DNA from: Halomonas litopenaei | Lineage (GTDB): Bacteria > Pseudomonadota > Gammaproteobacteria > Pseudomonadales > Halomonadaceae | NCBI RefSeq assembly: GCF_003045775.1 | Contig: NZ_PXNS01000006.1 | Location: 62,001 to 126,000, forward strand | DNA length: 64,000 bases | Direction of reading: 5' to 3' | Shown: piece by piece, positions 40,644 to 50,648 of the stretch | Layout of the letters: every line of letters begins with the position of its first letter | How positions within the stretch are numbered: the first letter of the stretch is position 1 | Position numbers and translations under genes: made by a program | Notes under the pieces: model-generated | Told to the model about the DNA's origin: nothing | Database searches by the model: none | Seen by the model: only the letters and a program-made list of their open reading frames with translations

Positions 40644-42497
40644 ATGGCCAAGCGGGGCCAGCAACGCTGCGGGAAAGGGGTAATGATGGCGACAATCGTG
40701 GCGTTGTGCCTGTCGCCGCTGACGGCGCTTGCCCAGTCGGCGACTGGGCAAGCGGGCTCGGATGAGCCACCGGACGTTCGCGTCGTGGTGGACGTGTCCG
40801 GCAGCATGAAGACCAATGACCCCAATCGCCTGGCAGGCAGTGCGCTGGACATGCTGGTGGCGCTGTTGCCGAGTGGTGTCAGCGCCGGCATCTGGACCTT
40901 CGGCGAGTCGATCGACAATCCGTTGCCTCTGGGGCAGGTCGACGCCCAGTGGCGCGAGCGGGCCTTGGCGCTGCCGCCGGCGCTGGAACAGTATCAGCAG
41001 CATACCGATATCGAGGCGGCGCTGCGCACCGCGGCAGCAGCCGAGGGTGACGGCTGGCGCCACCTGGTGTTGCTGACCGACGGGGTGATCGACCTGTCGC
41101 CGGGCCGGGGTGCCAAGCCCGACGTGGACCTTGCCTCTCGCCAACGCCTGGTCGAGGCGATGGTGCCGGACCTGGCCAACCAGGGGGTGGCCATCCACGC
41201 CATCGCCTTTTCGCCAGGCGCCGACGTTGCCCTGGTCGAGCGACTGGCGCAGCGCACCGGGGGGCTGGCGGCGGTGGTCGAGACACCGGACGCCCTGTTG
41301 GGCGCCTTTCTCGATATCGTCGAGCGCATCTTCCCGGTGGATCAGGTGCCGCTTGAGGACCGTCGTTTCACCGTCGATGCCGGCGTCGACGATTTTTCCG
41401 CGTTGATCTTCCATGACCCCGGCCAGGGAGAGGTGACCCTGGTGGCGCCGGACGGCACCCGTTACACCCGCGACACCGCACCCGCAGAGGTGCGCTGGCA
41501 GCGGGAACCACGCTTCGACCTGATCCGCGTACCCGACCCCGCCCAGGGGGAGTGGCGGATCGAAGGTCCTCTGGCGGCGGACTCGCGGATTACCGTCAAC
41601 AGCGATCGCCACCTGGTGACGGAGACGCTGCCCGCGACGCTGTATTCCGGCTTCGAGGTGCCGTTGGCGGTGCGTGTCGAAAGTGACGGCGAGGTGACGG
41701 TGCCCGAGGGGCTCAAGGTGACGGCGGAGCTGTCCGGCGAGGCGGTGGACGGCCTGCAGATCCTGGCGCTTGGCAACGATGATGGCGTGTTTCGCGGGCG
41801 GCTGCCGTCGCCGTCGGGCACCGGCGCGGCTGAGCTGGTGATCACCGCCGAGGGCGAGGACTTCCATCGCCGACGGGTGCAGGCGGTCAATGTGCTGCCG
41901 GCCGTCGGCGCGGCACTGGACGAATCCGGGCGTCGGGTGACGCTGGTGGCCGAACATCCGCGCCTTGGCCACGACAACACCCGCTTCGAGGCCGATCTGC
42001 TGGGCCAGTCGCTGGAGGTGGCCCCGGCAGACGCCAGGCGCTGGAGCCTGGAAATTCCGCCCCAGGAGGATGAGGTCAGCCGTCCGCTGCGGATCTCGGC
42101 GGTGGCGACGATCGACGGCAACGAGACCCGCTGGAACCTGCCGCCGCTGTGGATCAATCGCGATGGCGAGGTGGCCCTGGATCGGGCGCTGGCAGGCCCC
42201 ACCCTGTCCGGTGAACGCTTCGCCGAAGCCAGTGAGCGACAGGCCGAGGAGGAGGCTGGCGAGGCGCTGGCCGACCAGTTTGTGGCGTTGGTGAATGAAG
42301 GCCCCGAGCGGCTGGTGCAGTGGTGGCGCGAGGGAAGGCCTGGTCTTGAGCCCGCCCTCGAGCGTGCTCGGCATGATCCGCGCAGCTGGCTGGTGGCCGC
42401 TATCCTGGCGGTGGTGGTGATCGCCTGGCTGTTGTGGCGTCGCCGGCGCACTCGCCTGGCTGCGGCCGGGTCAACAAGAGAGGAACCCCATGTGTGA
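40644..42497 (+). CDS. Secreted/periplasmic von Willebrand A domain protein
   Basis: A 617-residue protein with a signal peptide (hydrophobic core MATIVALCLSPLTALAQ, end near residue 30), a vWA domain with the MIDAS motif DVSGSM near residue 50 and the second metal loops, then beta-rich domains (about 240-500) and a single C-terminal membrane anchor (about 577-597) with a short basic tail. It should sit in the periplasm, anchored at its C-terminus. vWA proteins of this build often assist assembly or activation of partners in a metal-dependent way. It overlaps the following glutamine amidotransferase gene by eight bases, a strong sign of coupling. Confidence 0.8.
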   Translation: MAKRGQQRCGKGVMMATIVALCLSPLTALAQSATGQAGSDEPPDVRVVVDVSGSMKTNDPNRLAGSALDMLVALLPSGVSAGIWTFGESIDNPLPLGQVDAQWRERALALPPALEQYQQHTDIEAALRTAAAAEGDGWRHLVLLTDGVIDLSPGRGAKPDVDLASRQRLVEAMVPDLANQGVAIHAIAFSPGADVALVERLAQRTGGLAAVVETPDALLGAFLDIVERIFPVDQVPLEDRRFTVDAGVDDFSALIFHDPGQGEVTLVAPDGTRYTRDTAPAEVRWQREPRFDLIRVPDPAQGEWRIEGPLAADSRITVNSDRHLVTETLPATLYSGFEVPLAVRVESDGEVTVPEGLKVTAELSGEAVDGLQILALGNDDGVFRGRLPSPSGTGAAELVITAEGEDFHRRRVQAVNVLPAVGAALDESGRRVTLVAEHPRLGHDNTRFEADLLGQSLEVAPADARRWSLEIPPQEDEVSRPLRISAVATIDGNETRWNLPPLWINRDGEVALDRALAGPTLSGERFAEASERQAEEEAGEALADQFVALVNEGPERLVQWWREGRPGLEPALERARHDPRSWLVAAILAVVVIAWLLWRRRRTRLAAAGSTREEPHV

Positions 42498-43275
42498 GCT
42501 TCTGGGCATGAGTGCCAATGTGCCCACGGATATCTGTTTCAGCTTTACCGGCTTTCTGCATCGTGGCGGCGGCACCGGTCCCCACCGTGACGGCTGGGGC
42601 ATCGCTTTTTACGAAGAGGGGGGCTATCGCGAATTTCGCGACCCTCATCCTTCGGTGCACTCGCGAATCGCCCGGCTGATCTGTGAATACCCGATCAAGT
42701 CGAATATCGTCATCAGCCACATCCGCCAGGCCAATGTGGGCGGAGTGAAGCTGGCCAATACCCATCCGTTCGTGCGCGAGATGTGGGGGCAGCCCTGGTG
42801 CTATGCCCACAACGGCCAGTTGTCCGGCTGGGAGACGCTGGACCTCGCCAGCTATCGACCGGTGGGGTCCACCGACAGCGAGCACGCCTTCTGCCACCTG
42901 CTGGGTGAGCTCCGGCGGCGCTATCCAGACCCGCCGGAGGATCGTCGCGGTCTGTGGTCTTCGCTGCACGAGCTGTGCGAGAAGCTCAGAGGTCTGGGCG
43001 TCTTCAACCTGCTGCTGGCCGACGGCGAGTACCTGTACACCTATTGTTCCACCAAGCTCGCCCATATCACCCGCCGCGCGCCCTTTGGCGAGGCCAACCT
43101 GTCGGACGCCGAGATGGTGGTCAACTTTGTCGAGCACACCACCCCCGACGATGTGGTCTCGGTGCTGGCCACCGAACCGCTCACCGACAACGAAGAGTGG
43201 GTGCGCATGCAGCCGGGTGAGCTGCTGGTGTGGCGGGAAGGCGAGATCGTGGCCCGTTATCTAAGCGATGAATAG
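42490..43275 (+). CDS. Class II glutamine amidotransferase (YafJ type)
   Basis: A 261-residue N-terminal-nucleophile amidotransferase of the YafJ/EgtC-like group. Met1 is followed directly by Cys2 (MCELLGMSANVP), the catalytic residue after Met removal. Further conserved parts are HRGGGTGPHRDGWGIAFY, VISHIRQAN, and FCYAHNGQ-like WCYAHNGQLSG, then GSTDSEHAFC. It releases ammonia from glutamine or cleaves a gamma-glutamyl bond; the acceptor is unknown. It overlaps the vWA gene. A stand-alone class II domain without a synthase domain is normal for YafJ. Confidence 0.88.
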   Translation: MCELLGMSANVPTDICFSFTGFLHRGGGTGPHRDGWGIAFYEEGGYREFRDPHPSVHSRIARLICEYPIKSNIVISHIRQANVGGVKLANTHPFVREMWGQPWCYAHNGQLSGWETLDLASYRPVGSTDSEHAFCHLLGELRRRYPDPPEDRRGLWSSLHELCEKLRGLGVFNLLLADGEYLYTYCSTKLAHITRRAPFGEANLSDAEMVVNFVEHTTPDDVVSVLATEPLTDNEEWVRMQPGELLVWREGEIVARYLSDE

Positions 43276-43282
43276 CGGGTTT

Positions 43283-43296
43283 TAAACGAAAGTTTG
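43283..43296. promoter_or_regulatory. PsrA-type operator upstream of fadD
   Basis: TAAAC-GAAA-GTTTG (43283-43296) matches nine of ten positions of the published PsrA pattern (C/G)AAAC(N2-4)GTTT(G/C). It lies 105 bases before the fadD start. PsrA is the fatty-acid-responsive repressor of beta-oxidation genes in pseudomonads and shewanellae. A separate dyad GGGGAC-CTG-GTCCCC lies about 25 bases before the ATG. Confidence 0.55.
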
Positions 43297-43400
43297 AATC
43301 AAGCGTATTACAGTCGCTGCGGGACTGGGCTATGGTAGCCAGTGTCGACACCACAATTTGATAATAAGAGGGGACCTGGTCCCCCGAATGGAGAACGCCC

Positions 43401-45089
43401 ATGAGTGAGAACGCCGCTGCATCGATCGTTCGGGGGGAGGCCCTGGAAGGGCTCGATGACTATCATTCGGTGATGGATATCTTCCACCGCTCCGTCAAGC
43501 GCTACGACGAAAAGGTGGCCTTCTCGTGCATGGGCAAGTCCCTGACCTACGCCGAGCTTGACCGGCTGTCCGGTGATTTCGCCGCCTGGCTGCAGCACGA
43601 GACCAACCTTGAGCCCGGTGATCGGGTGGCGATCCAGTTGCCGAATCTGCTGCAGTTCCCGGTAGCGGTGTTCGGTGCCATTCGCGCCGGCATGGTGGTG
43701 GTCAACACCAATCCGCTGTACACCGAGCGCGAGATGACCCACCAGTTCAAGGATTCCGGCGCCAAGGCGATCCTGATCCTGGCCAACATGGCAGACAAGC
43801 TCGAGCGGGTGCTGGACAAGACCGACATCGAGCATGTGGTGATCACCGAGATCGGTGACCTGCACGACTTCCCCAAACGACCGCTGATCAACTTTGTGGT
43901 CAAGTACGTCAAGAAGATGGTGCCGCGCTACTCGATCCCCAAGGCGGTCGGGTTGCGTCAGGTGCTCAAGCAAGGCGCCTCCCTCGAGCACCGTGAGGTA
44001 GAACGCGAGCTCGACGATATCGCCGCGCTACAGTACACCGGGGGGACCACCGGGCTTGCCAAGGGCACGATGCTGACCCACCGCAATCTGGTGGCCAACA
44101 TGCTGCAGGCCAAGCAGATCATCGGGGGTGGCTTGAGCGAGGGTAGCGAGGTGGTGGTCGCGCCGCTGCCGGTCTATCACATCTATACCTTTACGGTGAA
44201 CTGCCTGTTCATGCTGGAAGGCGGCAACCATTCGCTGCTGATCACCAATCCGCGGGACCTCGATACCTTTATCAAGGAACTCTCGAAGACGCGTTTCACC
44301 GGCTTCGTAGGGCTCAATACGCTGTTCAATGCGCTATGCAATCGTGACGACTTCAAGGCGCTGGACTTCTCCCACCTGCACCTGACCATCTCCGGTGGCA
44401 TGGCGCTGACCAAGGCCGCGGCCAAGCGTTGGGAAGAGGTGACAGGCTGCCCCATCGCCGAGGGTTACGGCCTGACCGAGACCTCGCCGATCGTCAGCTT
44501 CAACCCGGTGGAGGCGATACAGCTGGGCACCATCGGCCGCCCCGTCGCCGGCACCGAGCTCAAGCTGTGCAACCCTGACGGTGGCGACCCCGAGCCGGGC
44601 GAGCCGGGCGAGCTGTGCGTGCGCGGCCCCCAGGTGATGAAGGGATACTGGAACCGCGATGACGAGACGGCCAAGGTCATCGATGCCGATGGCTTCTTCC
44701 ACACCGGTGACATCGCGGTCATCCAGGACGATGGCTACGTGCGTATCGTCGATCGCAAGAAGGACATGATTCTGGTGTCCGGCTTCAACGTCTATCCCAA
44801 CGAGATCGAGGACGTGGTCGCGGCCCACCCCAAGGTGGTCGAGTCCTGCGCCGTCGGGGTGCCCGACGATACCAGCGGCGAAGTCATCAAGCTGTTCGTG
44901 GTGGCCAAGGACAGCTCCTTGACCAGTGACGAGCTGCGCGCCTGGTGCAAGCAGGAGTTGGCCGGCTACAAGGTGCCCAAGCTGGTGGAGTTTCGTGACG
45001 AACTGCCCAAGACCAACGTCGGCAAGGTGCTCCGGCGCCAGTTGCGTGACGAAGGCAGCACCGAAACCGGGACCGGCACCGACGGCTGA
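43401..45089 (+). CDS. fadD: Long-chain fatty-acid-CoA ligase
   Basis: A 562-residue acyl-adenylate-forming enzyme that activates fatty acids with ATP and CoA at the inner membrane. Motifs: ALQYTGGTTGLAKGTMLTHR (AMP-binding P-loop), the Tyr-containing EGYGLTETSP, the hinge VDRKKDMILVSGFNVYPNEI and the C-terminal lysine in KTNVGKVLRR. The length fits E. coli FadD (561). The upstream region contains a PsrA-like operator and a dyad. It is followed by hrpA on the same strand after 156 bases. Confidence 0.93.
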   Translation: MSENAAASIVRGEALEGLDDYHSVMDIFHRSVKRYDEKVAFSCMGKSLTYAELDRLSGDFAAWLQHETNLEPGDRVAIQLPNLLQFPVAVFGAIRAGMVVVNTNPLYTEREMTHQFKDSGAKAILILANMADKLERVLDKTDIEHVVITEIGDLHDFPKRPLINFVVKYVKKMVPRYSIPKAVGLRQVLKQGASLEHREVERELDDIAALQYTGGTTGLAKGTMLTHRNLVANMLQAKQIIGGGLSEGSEVVVAPLPVYHIYTFTVNCLFMLEGGNHSLLITNPRDLDTFIKELSKTRFTGFVGLNTLFNALCNRDDFKALDFSHLHLTISGGMALTKAAAKRWEEVTGCPIAEGYGLTETSPIVSFNPVEAIQLGTIGRPVAGTELKLCNPDGGDPEPGEPGELCVRGPQVMKGYWNRDDETAKVIDADGFFHTGDIAVIQDDGYVRIVDRKKDMILVSGFNVYPNEIEDVVAAHPKVVESCAVGVPDDTSGEVIKLFVVAKDSSLTSDELRAWCKQELAGYKVPKLVEFRDELPKTNVGKVLRRQLRDEGSTETGTGTDG

Positions 45090-45245
45090 CGCCCGCCGAC
45101 AAGGTCCGGGGAAGGGCAGGGGCCGGCGATTGGCCCTTGCCTTGGCTGCGGCGTTACAATAGCGCCCTTTGCGTTGCGGGAGCCTTCCCGCCCCGCGTCC
45201 GTGCGACGCGGCGCCCATGATCCACCCGGAGCCTTCGACCCCAAC

Positions 45246-48200
45246 GTGAGTAGTTCTACGCCCACCGCCCAGCAAAACGCCGACGACGCCTCTCGCCTGA
45301 AGTTTCTGACCGAAGGACTGGAACAGGTGATGCTTCGCGATCGCCCGACGCTGGCCAAGCGTCTGGCCGGTCTCGAGCGTCGTCGACGCGACGGCAAGCC
45401 CATCGACCGGGGACTCAAGGAGGTCGAGCACCACTGGCAGCGCTCTCGTCAGACCCTGGCCTCGCGCCAGGCGCGCCCGGTCACGCTCGACTATCCCGAA
45501 CAGCTCCCGGTGGCGGCGCGGCGAGCCGATATTCTCAAGGCACTGGAGTCCCATCAGGTGGTGGTGGTGGCCGGCGAAACCGGCTCCGGCAAGACCACCC
45601 AGTTGCCCAAGCTGTGTCTGGAGCTGGGGCTTGGCCGTCGCGGGCTGATTGGCCACACCCAGCCGCGGCGCCTGGCGGCGCGCTCGGTGGCGACCCGTCT
45701 GGCAGAAGAACTGCAGGTGCCGCTGGGCGAGCAGGTGGGTTATCAGGTCCGCTTCACCGACCAGACCAACGACGACACCCTGGTCAAGCTGATGACCGAC
45801 GGCATCCTGCTGGCGGAAACCCGCCAGGATCCGGACCTGCGCCGCTATGACACCCTGATCATCGACGAGGCCCACGAACGCAGCCTCAATATCGACTTCC
45901 TGCTCGGCTACCTCAAGCGCCTGCTCGATCGCCGCCCCGACCTCAAGGTCATCATCACCTCCGCCACCATCGATGTGGAACGCTTCAGTCAGCACTTTGC
46001 CAGCCGAGACCAGGACGGCGTCGTGCGTCCTGCTCCGGTGGTGGAGGTCTCGGGTCGTACCTACCCGGTGGAGGTGCGCTATCGGCCGCTGATCCGCGAC
46101 GAAGATGACGAGGAAGACCGCACCCTCAGCGAGGGTATCCTTCACGCGGTGGAGGAAATCGAGACCATCGAGCGCGAAAAGCGCTGGTTCCATGGTCCCC
46201 GCGATATCCTGGTGTTTCTGCCCGGTGAGCGTGAGATCCGCGAGACCGCCGACGTGCTCCGGCGCGCCGATCTCAAGAGCACAGAGATACTGCCGCTCTA
46301 CGCCAGGCTTTCTAACGCCGAGCAGAACCGCGTGTTTGCTCCCCACAGCGGGCGGCGCATCGTGCTCGCCACCAACGTGGCCGAGACCTCGCTGACGGTG
46401 CCGGGTATCCGCTACGTGATCGACCCGGGGCTGGTGCGCATCAGTCGCTACAGCTATCGCGCCAAGATTCAGCGCCTGCCGGTGGAGGCGGTCAGCCAGG
46501 CCAGCGCCAATCAGCGCAAGGGCCGCTGCGGCCGGGTGGCGGAAGGCGTGTGCATCCGTCTGTATGACGAAGACGACTTCCTGGCGCGCCCTGAGTTTAC
46601 CGATCCGGAGATCCGGCGCACCAACCTGGCCTCGGTGATCCTGTCGATGCTGTCGCTGAAACTGGGCGACATCCAGGACTTTCCCTTCGTCGATCCACCT
46701 GACTCGCGCTTCGTCACCGATGGCTTCAAGTTGCTCTATGAGCTGGGTGCGGTCGACGACAACAGCCGCCTGACGACATTGGGGCGACGGCTGGCGCGAC
46801 TACCCATCGATCCGCGCCTGGCCCGCATGGTGCTGGCCGGGGGCGAGCAGCAGAGCCTGCGCGAGGTGCTGATCGTGGTCTCGGCGCTGGCGGTGCAGGA
46901 CCCGCGTGATCGACCCTCCGACAAGCGCGAAGCCGCCGATCAGGCCCACCGCCGCTGGCAGGATCCGGATTCCGACTTCGTGGCGCTGCTCAATCTGTGG
47001 CACGGCTTCGAAGCCGCCCGAGAGGAACTCTCGGGCAACCGGTTGCGTCGCTGGTGTCGTGATAACTTCCTGAATTACCTGCGCCTGCGCGAGTGGCACG
47101 ATACCTTCCGCCAGTTGCGTCAGCTGCTCAAGGACATGGATATCCAGGTGCCGTCGGCCAGGCCCGCCATCGCCGCCGAAGGTGAAGATGACGACGGTCA
47201 GGCCAAGGAGCGAAAGCGTCAGCAGACGGTGGCCATGCACAAGGCGCTGTTGACCGGCCTGCTGAGCCATCTGGGCACCCTGACCGAGAACCGCGAGTAT
47301 CTTGGGGCGCGCAATCGCAAGTTCATGATTCATCCGGCATCGGGGCTTTCAAAGAAGTCTCCGAAGTGGGTGATGGCGATGGAGCTGGTCGAGACCTCGA
47401 AGCTGTTCGCGCGCAGCGTGGCCAAGGTCGAGCCTCAGTGGATCGAGCCTCTGGCGGGCCATCTGGTCAAGCGCAGCTACAGCGAGCCCCATTGGGAGAT
47501 GAAGCGGGCCCAGGTGGTGGCCTTCGAGCAGGTCACCCTGTTCGGGCTGCCGATCGTGGCCCGGCGCAAGGTCCACTATGGTCCCATCGCCCCGGTCGAA
47601 AGCCGTGAGCTGTTTATCCGCCGGGCGCTGGTGGAAGGCGAGTTTCGCACCAAGGGCGAGTTCTTCGCCCACAACCGGGCGCTGATCGACGAGGTCGAGG
47701 ACCTCGAGGATCGTGCACGGCGGCGCGACATTCTGGTGGACGAGGAGCAGCTGTTCGACTTCTACGACGCTCGCCTGCCTGAGGATATCGTCAACGGCAA
47801 GGGCTTTGAGGCCTGGCGCCGCAAGGCCGAGCGCAGTGACCCTGAGCTTCTCAAGTTCGACCGTCAGGCGCTGCTGGCACGGGAGGCGGATGACGTCACC
47901 GGTGACGCCTATCCTGACGAGCTGTCGATCGACGGTGTGCGCTATCCGCTGGCTTATCACTTCGCGCCGGGGGCCGAGGATGACGGTGTGACCATGACGG
48001 TGCCGGCGGCGATGCTGTCTCAGCTGTCGTCGTCTCGCCTCGAGTGGCTGGTGCCGGGACTGCTCAGGGACAAGTGCATCGCCCTGTTGAAGTCGCTGCC
48101 CAAGTCGATACGCCGGCAGGTGGTGCCGATCCCCGACTGGGTCGACGCAGCGCTGGAGGCACTGGTGCCCGGGGACGGCAGCCTGACCGAGGCGCTCGGT

Positions 48201-49268
48201 GAATTTCTGCGGGTCAAGACCGGGTTGCGCCTGTCGCCGGACGACTGGCGCCTCGATCAGCTCGAGCCCCATCTGGTGATGAACCTCAAGGTGGTCGACC
48301 ACAGTGGCAAGGTGCTGGGCCAGGGCCGCGACCTGCGGGCGCTGGAGCGGCGCTTCGAGGCTGCCGCCAGTCAGGGTGCCCGGGCGCTGGCCAAGAGCGT
48401 GGAGAGCCAGTCCGAGCTGTCGGGCTTCCCCGAGCAGGCATTGCCGGAGTCGCGGGTGACCTCCCAGGCCGGGATTCGTGTCGAGGCATTCCCGGCGCTG
48501 GTGCCTTCGTCGAGCGGGCTCAGCCTCGAGCTGTTCGATCATCCGGCCAAGGCCCATGAAGCGCATCGCCGCGGGGTGGTCAAGGCGGCGATGGAACGCC
48601 TGCCAGATCAAGTGAAGGCCATCGAGCGTACCCAGGGACTGTCGACCTGTGCTCTATTGTTCGCCAAGGTAGGCAGCAAGCGTGCACTGACCGAAGATGT
48701 GGTGACGGCCGTCTTCCGGCAGGTCGTGGCGGTGGACCCGCTGCCGCGAAGTGCCGAGGCCCTGGAACAACGCATTCAGGCGGTTCGCCAGGATATCGTT
48801 CCCCATGCCGACGAGCTGGTGGCGGTGCTCAAGCCGGCACTGGAGGGCCACCTGGCGGTGACAAAGGCGTTGAAGGGTAACCTGAGCCTGTCGCTGGCGC
48901 TGGTATACAGTGATCTCAAGGCACAGATGCAGCGGCTGGTGTACCCGGGGTTCGTGACCGACGCCGGTGCCTGGCTCGAGGCTTATCCGCGCTACATGGA
49001 GGCCGCCCAGGTGCGCCTGGAGAAGGCCCCGCGCGAGCGCATGCGCGACCAGATGCTGATGCAGACGGTGCAGGACTTCGAGACGCGCCTCGAGACGCGT
49101 CGACAGGCCGAGCACCGAGGCGGCGTCGAAGATCCATCGCTGGTGGAGTTTCGCTGGTGGATCGAGGAGTTGCGGGTATCGCTGTTTGCGCAGCAGCTGG
49201 GTACCGCCATGCCGGTATCGGAGAAGCGCCTGGAGAAACGCTGGGCGGAATTGACCGGGCGGGGGTAA
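45246..49268 (+). CDS. hrpA: ATP-dependent RNA helicase HrpA
   Basis: A 1340-residue DEAH-box helicase. The N-terminal LEQVMLRDRPTLAKRL resembles E. coli HrpA. Helicase motifs include VVVVAGETGSGKTTQLPK (I), TQPRRLAARSVA (Ia), LIIDEAHERSLN (II), TSATIDVERF (III) and the C-terminal QRKGRCGRVAEG (VI). The family-specific large C-terminal region (about 650-1340) is present. HrpA acts on mRNA and on stalled ribosomes in E. coli. I choose GTG 45246, which leaves about 28 residues before the conserved core; an upstream TTG at 45174 has no ribosome site. No frameshift was seen. Confidence 0.93.
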   Translation: MSSSTPTAQQNADDASRLKFLTEGLEQVMLRDRPTLAKRLAGLERRRRDGKPIDRGLKEVEHHWQRSRQTLASRQARPVTLDYPEQLPVAARRADILKALESHQVVVVAGETGSGKTTQLPKLCLELGLGRRGLIGHTQPRRLAARSVATRLAEELQVPLGEQVGYQVRFTDQTNDDTLVKLMTDGILLAETRQDPDLRRYDTLIIDEAHERSLNIDFLLGYLKRLLDRRPDLKVIITSATIDVERFSQHFASRDQDGVVRPAPVVEVSGRTYPVEVRYRPLIRDEDDEEDRTLSEGILHAVEEIETIEREKRWFHGPRDILVFLPGEREIRETADVLRRADLKSTEILPLYARLSNAEQNRVFAPHSGRRIVLATNVAETSLTVPGIRYVIDPGLVRISRYSYRAKIQRLPVEAVSQASANQRKGRCGRVAEGVCIRLYDEDDFLARPEFTDPEIRRTNLASVILSMLSLKLGDIQDFPFVDPPDSRFVTDGFKLLYELGAVDDNSRLTTLGRRLARLPIDPRLARMVLAGGEQQSLREVLIVVSALAVQDPRDRPSDKREAADQAHRRWQDPDSDFVALLNLWHGFEAAREELSGNRLRRWCRDNFLNYLRLREWHDTFRQLRQLLKDMDIQVPSARPAIAAEGEDDDGQAKERKRQQTVAMHKALLTGLLSHLGTLTENREYLGARNRKFMIHPASGLSKKSPKWVMAMELVETSKLFARSVAKVEPQWIEPLAGHLVKRSYSEPHWEMKRAQVVAFEQVTLFGLPIVARRKVHYGPIAPVESRELFIRRALVEGEFRTKGEFFAHNRALIDEVEDLEDRARRRDILVDEEQLFDFYDARLPEDIVNGKGFEAWRRKAERSDPELLKFDRQALLAREADDVTGDAYPDELSIDGVRYPLAYHFAPGAEDDGVTMTVPAAMLSQLSSSRLEWLVPGLLRDKCIALLKSLPKSIRRQVVPIPDWVDAALEALVPGDGSLTEALGEFLRVKTGLRLSPDDWRLDQLEPHLVMNLKVVDHSGKVLGQGRDLRALERRFEAAASQGARALAKSVESQSELSGFPEQALPESRVTSQAGIRVEAFPALVPSSSGLSLELFDHPAKAHEAHRRGVVKAAMERLPDQVKAIERTQGLSTCALLFAKVGSKRALTEDVVTAVFRQVVAVDPLPRSAEALEQRIQAVRQDIVPHADELVAVLKPALEGHLAVTKALKGNLSLSLALVYSDLKAQMQRLVYPGFVTDAGAWLEAYPRYMEAAQVRLEKAPRERMRDQMLMQTVQDFETRLETRRQAEHRGGVEDPSLVEFRWWIEELRVSLFAQQLGTAMPVSEKRLEKRWAELTGRG

Positions 49269-49360
49269 GGCCCCCGCGCCAAAGATGACGAAAGTGAGTG
49301 GCCGCCCCGGGCGGTCGCGATCGACCGGCGGCACCGAGGTGCCGCATGAAGGAGAAGGGC

Positions 49361-50488
49361 ATGACCCCAGCGAAGGTGCTTATTACCGGTAGCGGCCTGT
49401 ATACCCCGGCCAACGCCATCGACAACGACGCCCTGGTGGCGTCGTACAACGCCTGGGTGGATGCCGAGAATGCCCGCCACCGCGAGGCGATCGAGGCCGG
49501 GGAACGTGACGCCCTGGCGCATTCCAGCAGTGAATTCATCGTCAAGGCCTCGGGTATCCACAGCCGCTACGTGCTGGACGCCGAGGGTATCCTTGATCCT
49601 GAGCGCATGCGCCCGAAGCTCGACGAGCGCGACAACGACAGCCCCGGCATCCAGTGCGAGATGGCGCTGGCCGCCTCGCACGAGGCGCTGGCCGCGGCGG
49701 GGGTCGAGGCCGCCGACATCGACCTGGTGATCGTGGCCTGCTCGAATCTGGAGCGCCCCTATCCGGCGGTGGCGGTGGAGTTGCAGCGTGCGCTGGGCAC
49801 CGGGGGCTACGCCTTCGACATGAACGTGGCCTGTTCCTCGGCCACCTTCGCCATCGACAACGCCGCCAACGCCATCCGCTCCGGCGGCGTGCGCCGCGCC
49901 CTGGTGGTCAACCCCGAGGTGTGTTCGGCACACCTGAACTTCCGCGACCGCGACAGCCACTTCATCTTTGGCGACGCCTGTACCGCCCTGGTGCTGGAAA
50001 GCGACCAGGTGGCGACAGCCGAGACACGGTTCGAGGTCCTCGGGACCCGCCTGGTGACGCAGTTTTCCAACGCCATTCGCAATAATGCGGGCTTTCTCAA
50101 CCGCGTCACCGACGCCGACCCCCAGGCAGCCGACAAGCTGTTCGTGCAGGAAGGCCGCAGGGTCTTCAAGGAAGTCTGCCCGATGGTGGCACAGTTGATC
50201 CGTGACCACCTGGAGAGCCTGGATATCGCGCCTGGTACGCTGTCGCGGTTATGGCTGCATCAGGCCAATCGACACATGAACGATCTTATCGCACGACGGG
50301 TGCTGGGCCAGGAGCCTGCTCCGGATCAAGCGCCGATTATTCTTGACCGTTACGCTAATACAAGTTCTGCCGGTTCGATCATCGCGTTCCATCTGCATCA
50401 TCAAGACCTGGAACCGGGCGCTACCGGGGTGGTGTGTTCCTTCGGCGCGGGCTACAGTGCGGGCTGCGTGGTGATTCGCAGGGACTGA
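49361..50488 (+). CDS. FabH-like beta-ketoacyl-ACP synthase III
   Basis: A 375-residue thiolase-fold ketosynthase. The start at 49361 follows a strong AAGGAG. The catalytic triad is visible as Cys158 in MNVACSSATF, His in WLHQANRHMNDLI and Asn in RYANTSSAGSI. It is longer than E. coli FabH (317 residues) because of an insertion with NAWVDAENARHREAIEAG after residue 25, as in the Pseudomonas PA3286-type enzymes that use acyl-CoA primers. It may start fatty-acid synthesis from medium acyl-CoA. It stands between hrpA and mlaA with no obvious partner. Confidence 0.87.
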   Translation: MTPAKVLITGSGLYTPANAIDNDALVASYNAWVDAENARHREAIEAGERDALAHSSSEFIVKASGIHSRYVLDAEGILDPERMRPKLDERDNDSPGIQCEMALAASHEALAAAGVEAADIDLVIVACSNLERPYPAVAVELQRALGTGGYAFDMNVACSSATFAIDNAANAIRSGGVRRALVVNPEVCSAHLNFRDRDSHFIFGDACTALVLESDQVATAETRFEVLGTRLVTQFSNAIRNNAGFLNRVTDADPQAADKLFVQEGRRVFKEVCPMVAQLIRDHLESLDIAPGTLSRLWLHQANRHMNDLIARRVLGQEPAPDQAPIILDRYANTSSAGSIIAFHLHHQDLEPGATGVVCSFGAGYSAGCVVIRRD

Positions 50489-50648
50489 GGCCGACCCTCC
50501 GGGGAACCGACAGCTGACTCGTCGGCGGAACCAGACGACTGCCGTACGCAGAGGCGTCGTCGCTGACGCTACCCGGAGTCCAACCCCGGACAACAGCGCC
50601 GATAGATTGACGATCGTGACAAGGACAGGCAAGGGAGGCAGTCGAACG

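Noticed and set aside
43371..43387. GGGGAC-CTG-GTCCCC dyad before fadD as a FadR site
   Set aside because: It shares only the CTGGTC part with the E. coli FadR consensus; the PsrA-like site upstream is the better candidate.
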